A stretch of DNA of 64,000 bases from Pardosa pseudoannulata (taxonomy: Eukaryota; Arthropoda; Arachnida; Araneae; Lycosidae), in assembly GCA_032207245.1 (NCBI GenBank), contig CM063502.1:43652162-43716161 (forward strand). The letters run 5' to 3'. The translations under genes and the position numbers were made by a program. Below are positions 26,220 to 60,870 of this stretch, piece after piece. Numbering within the stretch: the stretch's first letter is position 1; every line of letters begins with the position of its first letter. Below the pieces are notes generated by a model. The model saw only the letters and a list, made by a program, of their open reading frames with translations, had not been told where the DNA came from and made no database searches.

Positions 26220-26926
26220 TCTACTATTCTTTTAACTCATTTAATAAGTAATACTTTTAATTTGTTATTTTTAAAGTAATATTTAGACTTGTATTTGTGA
26301 ATCAAAAAAATTAAAAATTATTATAATAATAAGTTGTTACATTTAGTTGTACAGCAAAATGTTTTATATGTTAAGTTTTTATGTTTATTAATAATCAAAT
26401 TATCTTATATTTTATAATTTCTCCTTAATGGAATTAATAAAAATCTGTACAAAAATGATATTAATATCTATTAATTCGCCCTTATAGATATATCGGCTTA
26501 TTTCGCATCCTAAATCTGATGTGGTAACAAGTAAATATGCGATATATTTTAAAATATATTTTTAGACAATCGGTTTTTATAACACAAGATTAATAATAAA
26601 TAAATTAGAAAGTTATCAAAAACAGAAAAAAACCATCAAAGAGAAATAGAGTATACAGCTACCATAAGAAAATTGTGTTAGATACAGGAATTTCTAAATT
26701 TGTTAGTTCTTAGAGAAGAAGGTCCAGTTCTTATGATGGTTTACGCGACTCCAAATAAAATTTTAGGGTGTTCAAAGGATAACAATTAATTATTAAATTA
26801 TTACTTTAAATAATCACTTGTAAAATTATATCTGAATTGATGTCATTTTTACACTGATTCCATTTACGCTCTCCAATTTCAACTCGATTTTTCAGTAACA
26901 TTATAAGACCTGACACCTGTACGCAT

Positions 26927-27087
26927 TTTAAAGATTCCTTCCAGCTAGCACCAGTTGCTTTTGTGCTGTAACCCTAGCGGTATGGAGCTGGGTCTGCGGA
27001 CGTGTGGACGGCTCTGTCCAGTGTAAAGAGACTTCGGATCTCGCACGTGTGATCACCACGAACGCAGTCCTTTTGGCCCCCTTTAAA
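26927..27087 (+). other. Conserved structured GC-rich island, copy 5
   Basis: The most diverged copy, yet the closing stem, the CCAGCT/AGCTGG stem and the GGAC/GTCC and GAGA/TCTC hairpins remain. The first hairpin is remodelled to AGCAC/GTGCT with a longer loop. One substitution (TATGG for TAGGG) breaks a pair in the second. Confidence 0.4.
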
Positions 27088-27762
27088 TTTAGTGTATAAT
27101 CCATCCTATTTGATTTATTTACCTCTAATAATCGGGCTTAGACGAAATAAATTTGCGAATAAGATATACGAAATTGATTTAAACTAACAATACAAATTTA
27201 ATTACAAATATATTAGCACTACGTTTTAACAGTATGGATCCTTAAAGTTTCGTGCATAAGATATTTTTCTATATAAAATTTTAAACTTAAAAAATATGAA
27301 AACCTTTTCTTAATACTTAAAAATTCAAAATTTAAAATATACTGACCATAATTAATTAAATTATTATATAAGTTCGATTATGTATGCATTTATATCAGTA
27401 AAAAAATTTCCATTAAGCTAATTTAAATAGATTGTAGTGTATCGTAAGCCCAATCTGAATATTCTTTCTCCTGATAAACACATTTTTTTAAAGCTTCAAT
27501 TATGTAGGAACGTTATAGATGACACAAATATTGTAATTCGCTATAACTTTATTTTCATCTCATGAATAGAAAAATCTATTGAAATATGCAGGATTGATTT
27601 CAGTTTAGAGTGGAAAATACAGTAGTATTTGAAATACCAAAATTTATAGATGTTATAGTCTTGAACTCGTGGTGATGTGATAGACGATACAGGTATCAGC
27701 ATCACAAGCAGCGTAAGTGATCGCATATTTTAAGAGATTTCAATTGGGTGTCACTAAATCTG

Positions 27763-28047
<285 letters not shown>

Positions 28048-28779
28048 AGAGAATGAAATGAATCTGTTAAATTTTAAATGTGTAACAAAATTTCCAACTG
28101 ATTTTTACTGTTAAAATTGATTATGTCTGGTAGAATCTTTTAATTCTACACAATCAAGACAGAGAAAGAATTACAAATTATTATTTTTAAAAAATGATAT
28201 TTATTTTAAACTATCTATAATTTAACACTTCAAATCATCGTGTTGTAGGCTTGCAATATAACTTTACATCAATGTAACTTTCACAGTGTGCTCTACAAAG
28301 AGGCTTGTGTAGATTATACCTACCCTTTAACACTGATATTAACACAATTTGTTCAGAAAATTGCTATTAGAGGGCGATACTAATGCTTAGGTCTCTATCC
28401 AACATTCATTCAGGGTTATGTAAAAAAAATACGTATATTGCAGAAATAATCAATGGAAATGTTACATTTCAACTAATTTTAAAAAATTATGAGACTCCAT
28501 AATTAAATGTGTCGCTAAGACATTTTAAAATGTTTAAATGTTAAATTTTTTTTATTTATGCATTTAATAAAATATGTTCATCAGAATTATAATTTATTAT
28601 TTTATTTATCATTTATTATTGCAATTACGAGGCGGCGAAATGTATAGCAAATTAATTTTTACTCTCATTCACATTTATTTTCTATTTTTCTGTACAAAGT
28701 AAAATAAAATTATTGTAATGTCAATCAGTTTCAGAACTCAGATATTAATTTTTTATATTTATTACACTCATACAAACAC

Positions 28780-28812
28780 TTTTACACACACACACACTCG
28801 GGCATACATCCT

Positions 28813-28881
<69 letters not shown>

Positions 28882-28902
28882 GTGTGTGTGTGTGTGTGTG
28901 TT
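28780..28902. repeat. (CA)n(TA)n(TG)n microsatellite
   Basis: Short CA, long TA, then TG repeats. Confidence 0.9.
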
Positions 28903-29130
28903 TAAAAAGACTTTTTTGTATAATTTCTATAAAGTGCAATTATCTATTGAAGTCTTTACAAAAATATTTATTTACTTATCAAAGATTAAGCTATATTAAT
29001 ATATCTACTAATCTGGACTCCTAATTTAAATGCAGACCGTAATGTAAATAAGAGTATAAAAAAAATTTACTATTTCTTTATGAATCCTTTTTTATTTAAT
29101 ATTTGTTGAATTTTTTTTTCCAGTAAAAGT

Positions 29131-29822
29131 CGAATCTTCGGAATATAATCGATTCTTAGAAAATATCTTCCGAATAACTCTCGATTTTTAAAAGAAACAA
29201 TTCTTTATATAATCGAATCTTCTGAGAAAGAAACGATACTTTAAAAATTCATTGTTCTTAAAAAATCGTTTATTTAATAAAAAGGGAGTATTCCTAAAAA
29301 GAATCGTTTAATAAAAATCCGAAACATATAAAAAAATCAATTCGTAGTATGAAATCGAATATGAAAAAACCAGTTATTTAAGAAATCGCTTCTTCAGAAA
29401 AATAATAAATTTTTACGAAAAATATGGATTTTTAAAATAATCGATTCTTTTAAAAAGAATCTATTAATTAAATAATATTGATTCTTCTGAAAATGAATCG
29501 ATTCTTGAAAAATCGAACCTTCCAAAAAAGAAAGGATACATCAAAAAAATCGATTCTTTCAAAAGAAATCGTTTCTAAAGCAGGAATACTTACGAAAAGA
29601 TAGGAATTTAAAAATATCGAATCTTCCAAAACTGAATCGTTCTTAAACAAAAATCGAGTGTTCCGAAAAGAATCGATTATTAAATTTCCAATTCTTATAG
29701 AAAGAATTGATTCTTAAAATAAAATCTAATGTTCTGAAAAAGAATCGATAATTCCAAGAAATATATATTCTTAAAATAATATCGAATCTTTCGAAAAAGT
29801 ATTAATTCTTCAAAAAATAGAT
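29131..29822. repeat. Degenerate ATCGATTC minisatellite
   Basis: About 22 variants of AATCGATTCTT(n)AAAA at irregular 25-40-bp spacing, replacing array sequence abruptly at 29131. Short ORFs reading FF/SF/FW patterns are by-products. Confidence 0.75.
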
Positions 29823-29849
29823 TAAAAAAAAAAAAAAAAAAAAAAAAAA
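29823..29849. repeat. Poly(A) tract
   Basis: An interrupted run of about 25 A's between the minisatellite and the retroelement fossil. Confidence 0.9.
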
Positions 29850-29854
29850 GACAC

Positions 29855-31640
29855 TTGAAGATTTTCTGAAATGGGTAAATGAAATTGAATATTTTAAAAA
29901 TATGACAGTTCCAAGATGGTTACATTGTGATAAAGTATTTGACCACATTTCATGAAATTTTTTTTGTGATGCGAGCAAACTTGCTTATTCGAAGTTAGTC
30001 TTTCTTTGAGTCAGCAATGGAAGCAGTGCTTATGTACATCTGATACAAAGCAAAACTAGATTTTCTCTTTCTGTATTAAAGGAAACGACAATTAAGAGGT
30101 TGGAGCTTCTTGGAGCTGCTATTTCTTCTCGTCTTTCCTATGAGATTCTACGAGAGTTTCAGATAGACAACGTTCTGGACTGACTGTACCTCATTATTAG
30201 CTTAACTAAAGACCGACGAATAATGGGGTGTATTTGTACATAACTGTGTTCAAGAAATTAGAAACCGGACATCTGTCTAAGCATGGAGGCACGTGTCTGA
30301 ATCTTTGAATCATGCAGATTGCCCAAGTAGGGGTTGTTCATCACAACAGCTTTGTGATTCAAAATGGTAGGAGGGTCCCTCCTGGTTGTATCTTACCCCT
30401 GCTGATTGGTGATTTAGTGATGCAGATGTCAATGAAGAAGTGATTAAAGAAGAATAACAGTAGTATCCTCCATGGTAAATATTGAAGTATCTGAAATTTA
30501 GAGTGACCATTTTTCCACCTGTAGTAAAAACATCAGAGCAGTGGCTTGGATTCTACATTTTCTTCATAACATTCCACATGAAACCAAGTTTAAAGGTAAC
30601 TTGATTTACGAAGAATTCAATCAATCAGAAGTTCTGGTTTTCAAGACTTTGCAATTAAAGAATATTCAAGACGAGAAGTTTCTTATTAAAATGCAAGCAT
30701 TTAGAGGTGAAGAGGAGCTTCTGAGAATAAGAACCCAAATTGTGTATTGGGATGAACAAGTATATTTTATATTCCCAGTTCTTTTACCTGCCAGTAGTGT
30801 CATTCTAAAGTTAATTCGTGAAGAGTATGAAAAAACAATGCACGCAGGTTCTTGAATCTTACTTGCTAAACTTAGAGATACGTTTTGGATTCTTAAAGCT
30901 AAAATCCTGGTCAAACACGTTACTTTAAAATATGTTACGTGTAAACGCTACAAGTCTAAGACCGTTGAAGTTCCCTTCGCTCCGCTGCCTAGAGAAAGAG
31001 TTACTCCAACAAAAGTCTTTGAAGTATCTGGTGTGGTTTATGCCGGTCCAGTCAAAAGAAAAGGCTTTGATCATTTTGTTTACCTGTGCCGTCTACTGAG
31101 CGGTCCATTTAGAATTAGTCCAGTCACTCACTATAGATGCTTTCATTAAAGCTTTAAGACGATTTATTGCAAGAAGAGGCAGAATTTCAGTTCTTTACTC
31201 TGACAACGGCATGAACTTTGTGAGAGCAAACAGTGCGTTGAAAACAGTAGACTGGGATAAGATAGCAGTAAACTCAGCCGCTCAGAAAATCGCTTGGAGA
31301 TTTATTCTATCCATAGCAGCATAATAGGGTGGGTGGTTTTTAGCGGATGAGGAGAAAACTCAAGGATCTTCTACATCGAGTATTGGGAAAATCTGTAGTA
31401 AATTACGAAGAGCTTCTCACAATTTTGTATGACTGTGAGGCAGTAATAAATGATAGACCGCTGACCTATATACAAGATAATCCAAGTGAATTGGTACCAC
31501 TGAAACACGGAATGTTTATTCACGGATTCAGTATCAGCAAAACTCCAGATCTTGACAGTGTGGACCGATCATCTATGATAAACGCATAAAGTATTTACAG
31601 AAATTACGCGAAAATCTTAAGCAAAACTTAGAAATTAGTA
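29855..31640 (+). pseudogene. Decayed BEL/Pao-type LTR retrotransposon pol fragment
   Basis: Translations in shifting frames show the order of a BEL/Pao pol: end of reverse transcriptase/RNase H (CDASKLAYS near 29957; LKETTIKRLELLGAAIS near 30080), linker (30541-30855), integrase zinc-binding region (LIREEYEKTMHAG near 30810, then CKRYKSKTVEVPF near 30940), integrase core (VVYAGPVKRKG near 31034; SDNGMNFVRA near 31200) and its C-terminal side (DCEAVINDRPLTYI near 31430). Multiple stops and frameshifts make it inactive. Gag, protease, most of reverse transcriptase and both LTRs are missing. It ends about 670 bp before the GXYLT start codon, same strand. Confidence 0.85.
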
Positions 31641-32306
31641 TCTTGGTCTTTTGGTCCCCAAGAGACCATTCATAAAATTTTTAGGCCACAAAAAGGAAAT
31701 TAATAATTACATCCCAATATTTTTGCAGGACTATTTTTATAGGACTAACCATTGTCAAATGTGTCTCATTTGTAATTCAGTGTGATCTGAAATTAAAATA
31801 ATTTAATAATTCTCAAGATAAATTTATTTCTTTCATTGACAAAGTTAAAAAGTTGTGCACTGAAAGTACCAAGGAATTTTCATCACCTACATACTTACGG
31901 AATTCATGGCTACAGTTTGGCTACATATTTGACGCTATGATCAAATTTGGCTATTGTTATGCCAAGTGTACCATGTGATGTCACTGCATCTTTGGTGAAA
32001 CGCTACCAAAATATGTTAAAAGTGCTTGCTCATTTTATTTTGGGGTTTCCGTGTATGATGCAGAAACTCCTGAGATACTGCTGACGCTCAAATAGACAAA
32101 CTGTAACTGTGACGGAATCGGCTCATTCATTATTGTTTACAAATTTGTTTGAATCAAGTTTGTTATTATTTTCTTTTCTTTATTTTCCGTTAGGGTCTTA
32201 AAGAGATTGATGAAATATATTTTAAAATGAGATATCTTATTTGTATTACATGACATACGATCATGTGTGTGAACTTTAATTATTTATTATTAAATTATAT
32301 ATAGTT
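31641..32306. other. Upstream region of the glycosyltransferase gene
   Basis: AT-rich, no ORF and no convincing TATA box. The promoter and 5' UTR should lie here; I cannot place the start site. Confidence 0.5.
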
Positions 32307-55282
<22,976 letters not shown>

Positions 55283-56122
55283 CCTATGGTTTTATCGTTC
55301 TCTCTCATCTACCAAAATCTATTTTCTGTATTCTTGTAGTATGTAAAGTATTTCAGAATTGATATTTATATAAATTAGTTGCAAATTTACAAATATGAAA
55401 AATACTGTAAATAGTAACAAATAATTATAATGCTATTAAAATTATACTGATTTCTTTTATATGTTTGTAACAATCATTGAAACAATATTAACTTGTCAGT
55501 GATTTTTGTTTCCTATTTATGGGTAGTTTAATTTAAATGTATGCAATGCTCATAATATAAGTTGTGTAATTTAGTCACAAACACCCTTATACTCAAATTC
55601 ATGTATATATACATATATATTTGTTTTTATTTATATCTTTACATTTGTGTGTCTTAGCATTATATCTTTTACAATCTCTTTGTTTTGTATGTTTCCTAGA
55701 ACATTTTAATGCAAAAAGTGCAAGGATAATTTGATTTCTATAATTTAACCTTCCAGCAGACTTTACCTCTAAACAAGCATGAAAAGTTATGCATCTTTCA
55801 GATATACTATTGTAAAATTAATTTTTTTTAAAGTTTAACTAGTGAAATTACATTTTAATTAGTTAAGAGGTAATAATTATGCTTTAAGTAAAAGCTATGT
55901 AAACTCTAAGACTTCATTTATGTATAAAAACAGAAGCAAAGTAAAAATTATTCCTAAAATAAATGTAAAAGCACCAAAAAGTTGTCAAAATGAGAAAAAA
56001 ATAATAAATGAAATTGTGGATAACTCTACTGAACTATTTACATTTATAATATAAAAGGTATAAGCATATGAATTTATGAATAAAAATAATTTTAATTTGA
56101 TATTAAAAGGAAGAAATTAGTC
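55283..56122 (+). other. GXYLT 3' region between convergent genes
   Basis: AT-rich. Candidate poly(A) signals are ATTAAA (55435-55440) and AATAAA (55958-55963) for GXYLT. On the other strand ATTAAA near 56092-56097 could serve the convergent ORF. Confidence 0.5.
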
Positions 56123-56611
56123 TTATTCAATTACTGTGTTATAGTCTGAGCAAATGTGTTCATCTTGTGCTAAACACGTAAATTTCTGGTAAACTTCACA
56201 GCTGAACCTAGTAATTCTAGTCCTTTTCTCAGGGCTTACATCCTCCCCCTCCCCTGACATGGCTTCTTTCACTTTTTTAATGACTAGTTCAGCTTGTTTA
56301 TTCAACACGTTAGTTAAATTTGCTAAAAGGTGTTTTTTGATCAACAAATATAACAAAAATTTACATGGATAATTACACATATCTCTAAAATATAAGTGAG
56401 GGAAATGCAGACCCCAGTTAAAGCCATGAAGTTCAGACAGACACTGAATGAAATTAATACATGAGCAGATAGAATAGCCAAATATAAGTGTTGGCAGCCC
56501 ACTTTGATTTTGAGATATAAAACAAAATTTAACTTGAATTATCTCTTGCACACATGTACCTACTGGAAGGTTAAAAATTACATTTTTATAATTCAGTGTG
56601 GTAGAAATCAT
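56123..56611 (-). CDS. Unrecognised single-exon ORF, 162 aa
   Basis: I do not recognise this protein. The frame begins at an ATG in ACAATGA context and runs 162 codons in an AT-rich region where chance frames are short. Residues about 10-50 look like alternating beta strands (VIFNLPVG, VKFCFISQ, LPTLIFGYSIC). A hydrophobic, Cys-rich middle follows (CNYPCKFLLYLLIKKHLL, about 93-110), then a predicted helix (NLTNVLNKQAELVIKKVKEA) and a charged linker with PEKRTR; twelve Cys in total. It is convergent with GXYLT. It may be a complete small gene or the last exon of a longer one: sequence upstream on its strand (56612-56940) offers possible acceptors but no clear exon. No transposon hallmark seen. 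Confidence 0.45.
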   Translation of the reverse strand: MISTTLNYKNVIFNLPVGTCVQEIIQVKFCFISQNQSGLPTLIFGYSICSCINFIQCLSELHGFNWGLHFPHLYFRDMCNYPCKFLLYLLIKKHLLANLTNVLNKQAELVIKKVKEAMSGEGEDVSPEKRTRITRFSCEVYQKFTCLAQDEHICSDYNTVIE

Positions 56612-59600
56612 TGTTATGAAATGTGTATGTCTTTAGTCATAATTTTTTCTAAGAATTAATGACTTGAGGTTTTTTTCACTGTTGAGAATCAGCAAATTTA
56701 AAACAATTTCATTATTAAGAAAGTCCCCCATTTGTAAAAATCTAAATTTACTTAGAGGAAAGTGTACCAATGTTTTTAAAAGGACTATTGACTTTTATTT
56801 TATTTACTGGTATTTTTTTTTAAGTTTACTCATGATGTAGCAATTTCATTCCACTTATTTCTAGTCTAAATGAGTGATTTTTTTTTATCCCAAAGCATAT
56901 TTATTATGTACACTTTCCTTTGTTATTTTTAGGTACTCTCTCTTCTTTGTGAGATAATCTTTCCAGTTAGAATGTCTTTATGTTGTTATAAATCATTTAT
57001 TAAAAATGGCACTTATTTTTCATCATTTTTCACATTAAATTTCAAAAATTTATCTATGCCAATAATTTATTTTTGACAGAAATATAGGGATTGTATTGCA
57101 TATGTTTATGTTATTTTCAATATAGTATACATTTAAATGTTATTCCATTAATTGACCTGGAGGAGATAGATTTTTTTTTTCTGATTTTAAGAAAGTTAAA
57201 TATTTTGAATACATTTGCTTCTCACTATTGAAACATTCCTTTTAAATTCATTCCTACAAGTTTATACTACTTTCTGCATTTATATTTTATTATTAATTAA
57301 ATCTTTTGCAAATGATTGTGTTATGTGGATTTGTTTTTGTTCTTTGTTTTTATGGGCAAAGGTAGTCTCAAAAATGGGTCAAATAGATTTTGATGAAAAC
57401 AGTTTTATTCATGAGCATAGATTTCCTGAACTATTTATTTGTAAACTAAATGTGTTGTTGATCTAATTTATATAATTTAATTTCATATTTTTTAATGTGA
57501 GAATTTTATTTGCAATATTAGTTTCTTTCATATAATTAAAATAAGTAAATATTTTAAAGTAATAAGCATACCATTTTCTAAGACATCGGTGATTCACAGT
57601 AAAAAGCATGATATGAATGTATGATTACTTATTGAAATTTTGCATTAGTTTCTACGGATTAGCATGTTGGTGTTCTTCAGTTGATAATTAAATAATTATA
57701 TTCATAATTTTTTAATTTTGAAATGGTGTTTACACAACAGTTTGTTGTTTTAGGAAGTTTGCTATTTGTACTTTATTTGAAGGGTATTATATCACTTCAG
57801 TGAATAGAGACTATGCAATAACATCATGCAATCTTTTTTAAAGCTGTTTGCCCTCAAAAATTATTTGTAAACAAAAGATTCAAATTGAATTTTGTGTATG
57901 AATTTTTTTCTTGAGAATTTATTTATTTTTATAATGTTGTAGGAATTTTATATTTAAGGTATCATTAAAATGTCACAGACTGTTATGGATATAAAATATT
58001 CTCTGTAATATGCCAGTAAAATTTGTTATTTATTGGTAATAAAACTATTGGCCTTATTGCTATCCTTTACTTTTCTTATAAATATAGTTTTACTTTGATC
58101 CTACTGTGTAATTAAAAACTATTATAAATATTGTTACTATTCAAAAAATTCAGTAATAATTTTTAATTAATCTTTTTTCTTATATTTCAAGTCTGATTGA
58201 TTTATTGTTTTTTAAAAAATTATATATTTACTAAATGATACATTGTAAACAGAAAAGTGAATAAAATTGTTTTAATTTTCTATATAGTTTTTGTTTTTAT
58301 ATGTATTTTAAACATGGTGGTTTAGTTTTATAACTTCTTAACGAATCAAATGATACCTAAGAAAATTCTGCCTAGAAGTTACACATCATGAATTCATAAA
58401 TGTATCTTGTTTTTTTCCACTATTTAAAAAGTTTTTGTTGTAAGTATCGTATGCAGTTTGCATGCAAGTGATGTATCTTTGGTGTCCTAAGCAAAATCAG
58501 GTGTTTAATATTTCTAAATCTTTTTAACTATCTGTTACTGTTTGTGTAGTTTTCTATGATCCTTAACAAGTACTTGTTTTTTAAACTTTATCTTATTCTC
58601 TACTCTAAAGATAAGTAGGTCTTTTTATTGTAGAAGTATAGTGATGCAAAATATATATTTGTGAAGCCAAATCTGCCCAGTCTGTTTTAGGGGTTTTGTT
58701 ACTCAAATCCACTACTGTGTAGAAAACCAGCATGCAATCATCAGGTTTTTCTTTGGTAACCCTAAGTTTAGTATGAGGCATAATTTCTGCATATGGCAAG
58801 TGCCACGATTTTGTGATTTAATCCTTATATATGCCAGAGAAACTACAAGAAAGTTGAACCAGTATTTTCCTGAATCTACTACATGTACTACAGAAATTAT
58901 AAAAGAGGTTCACTTTTTCTGCTTAGTCAGTAAAGATAGAGCAGCTATATACGACAAATTTCATTTTTATTAAAAAATGGAAGTTATTGTTCATTTAGTT
59001 TTGTTACTGATATTTGTGCAAAAGAGTATGAATATTTTTTGGTAACCTGTTCAAGTATAGTAACTGTTAAACAATACCACGATTTGTGATTTTTATTATA
59101 TATGCCAGAGAAACTACATAAAGTTGTTAGTATTTTCCTGAATCTAGTACTAACAATTATAAAATTTTTAGGTAAGATAGAGCAGTACATTATACGAAAA
59201 CATCATTTATTAAAAATTTATGTATTGTTCTGATGTTTTGCATTTAGTCAGATATTTGTAGGATTAAATCTTTTTTGTAATTTGTAAAAATGTTTGTGAA
59301 CTGTTCAATATGAGAAACATTTAAGTAATTTTTATTATTAAGGAGCAGAAGAACACTATTTATAATTTTAGATTATTTTTATGTAATTTTTTATTAAAAA
59401 TTTTTTATGCTATTCTTATATGCACTTATTAGGATCATTCTAAATGTTTTTCACTATTGTAATGTTGACTGTAATTGTTAACTGATTTTTATGCTATTTA
59501 GCATTATTTTACTATTAATAAGCTAAATTTCATACTGCTTTTATGCTGTGTTTTTTTGCAGTTTTCTGTGATACATATGTGCAAAATTGTCACTGTGTAA

Positions 59601-60764
59601 GTTAATTTTTTATATAAATTCTTAGTAATTTTCATCTTTTAAAATTTAAAAAAATAAAATTATATCTATCATCCATTTCAATATTATCATTAACAGATGT
59701 TTTTGCACTGAATTGTGAATGTTGGGAAATTGGTTTAACTACAAACCAATTTTCCATCAATATTATTCATTATGTGTGGCATAATTAATTATAGTCATGA
59801 AATGATTTTACACTCATACATTTATCATAATATTTTTTTGTGCATATGTATTCTAAATTGTTACAAAATGTGTAACACAAACATTTACAAGAATAAAATA
59901 ATTGTCATTATTCTAAATTGATAAGAAGTAAACTCCACATAAACTTCATTTCCTAAATAGTACTGAATGAGCAGAAAGGGTAGAACTCATATGTATCACA
60001 AACTCAAATTTGACCTGAAAATGGAATTAACATAAATTAGAATAGGATTTAAAAGCTATAAAAAATTAAAAAAAGCAATAAAAAAAAAAATAAATGTGAA
60101 GCCACAGTAAATAAGGGGAAAAAAATCTCTACTTTTATAAAAGGTTCTTTATTTTTTTCTTTTTAAAGGTGAAAAAATTCTTTACTTTTATTTACTTTCT
60201 GCCTTATTGGTTAACTTTGCTGGAATTACTATTTCATTACATAGTTTCTTGATGTTTTTGGACAAAGAATTGAAGCCATAATTCTGTGGTGGTAACTGTT
60301 TCTTAAAATTTCTTATCAAATCTTTTTAAAATATTACTTGAGCAAATGCAAATATAATTGAAAAAGTTAAGTAAAGAGTTTTAATGAAAAAAATTATGGA
60401 GTTCAGTTTTTTTTTCAATTTTAAATTAAATATGGTGGATGCCAAAGTAGATTTTTACACATGTGTGGGGCTTTAATGTTGTTCAGAAAATTGTTAACAT
60501 CTGAGTTGTGAAATGCTGAATGCTGATGCATGCACATTACAGTTAAACTGTATAATGCAAACTCTTTTTTTTTTCTTCTAAATTCAGGGCAAAATTGTAG
60601 ATGCACTTTATATTTGCTTTAGATATAAAATGCGAATATAATATACATATGAATCAAGACACGTAATCAAGGAAATAGAACAGGAGAAATATTACTAAAT
60701 AGAAGCATGGCTGCCTTTTTATTTCATTCCAGTTCACTTCTTTTATACAATAGTACTAGAAACA
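56612..60764. other. AT-rich non-coding stretch
   Basis: No supported gene. The longer frames (57215-57466, 58605-58973, 58984-59190) lack recognisable domains, and some overlap on opposite strands. Contains the degenerate duplication listed next. Confidence 0.6.
58795..59240 (+). repeat. Degenerate local duplication
   Basis: CCACGATTT-GTGATTT, ATATGCCAGAGAAACTACA, TATTTTCCTGAATCTA and AGATAGAGCAG occur in order at about 58803-58945 and again at about 59078-59185. The second copy has many small deletions, which argues against any ORF here being coding. Confidence 0.75.
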
Positions 60765-60870
60765 ATATTTCGGTATCCACTGTCGGTTTTAGAGATTACG
60801 GGTTTGGATTCAGCTCTGGCATGAATTTCCGTAACTATTCGAAATCTGATTAAGCTGTAGGTAAATTATC
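60765..60870 (+). mobile_element. Eroded tRNA-derived SINE copy
   Basis: TTTCGGTATCCACTGTCGG, then AGATTACGGGTTTGGATTCAGC (eroded box B), then CTGGCATGAATTTCCGTAAC, matching the order in the copies at 23216 and 35552. Confidence 0.55.

Larger units (their letters stand above)
15403..26225. mobile_element. 10.8-kb element with 4.39-kb terminal inverted repeats
   Basis: Both ends read AGTAGATAGAAAATGGGGGT going inward, so the termini are 5'-AGT...ACT-3'. Perfect ATTCTT copies flank it (15397-15402 and 26226-26231), inside a unit whose two halves lie on either side. The arms (15403-19795 and 21831-26225) are near-identical by eye and symmetric about 20814. The 2,035-bp core holds one candidate gene. 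A 6-bp duplication and 5'-AG ends are traits of Polinton/Maverick elements, but polymerase B, integrase, ATPase, protease and capsid genes are absent and the repeats are far longer than the usual several hundred bp. It could be a reduced or non-autonomous derivative, or another class. Confidence 0.75.
21831..26225 (-). repeat. Right terminal inverted repeat (4.39 kb)
   Basis: Mirror image of 15403-19795. Real differences exist between arms (for example around the tRNA-like box, GGTACAC against GGTACCT, and in homopolymer lengths), so the arms are not a simple mirrored artefact. Confidence 0.85.

Noticed and set aside
58605..58973. Overlapping opposite-strand ORFs near 58.7 kb
   Set aside because: The sequence is locally duplicated in a heavily deleted form, and neither frame survives in the second copy.
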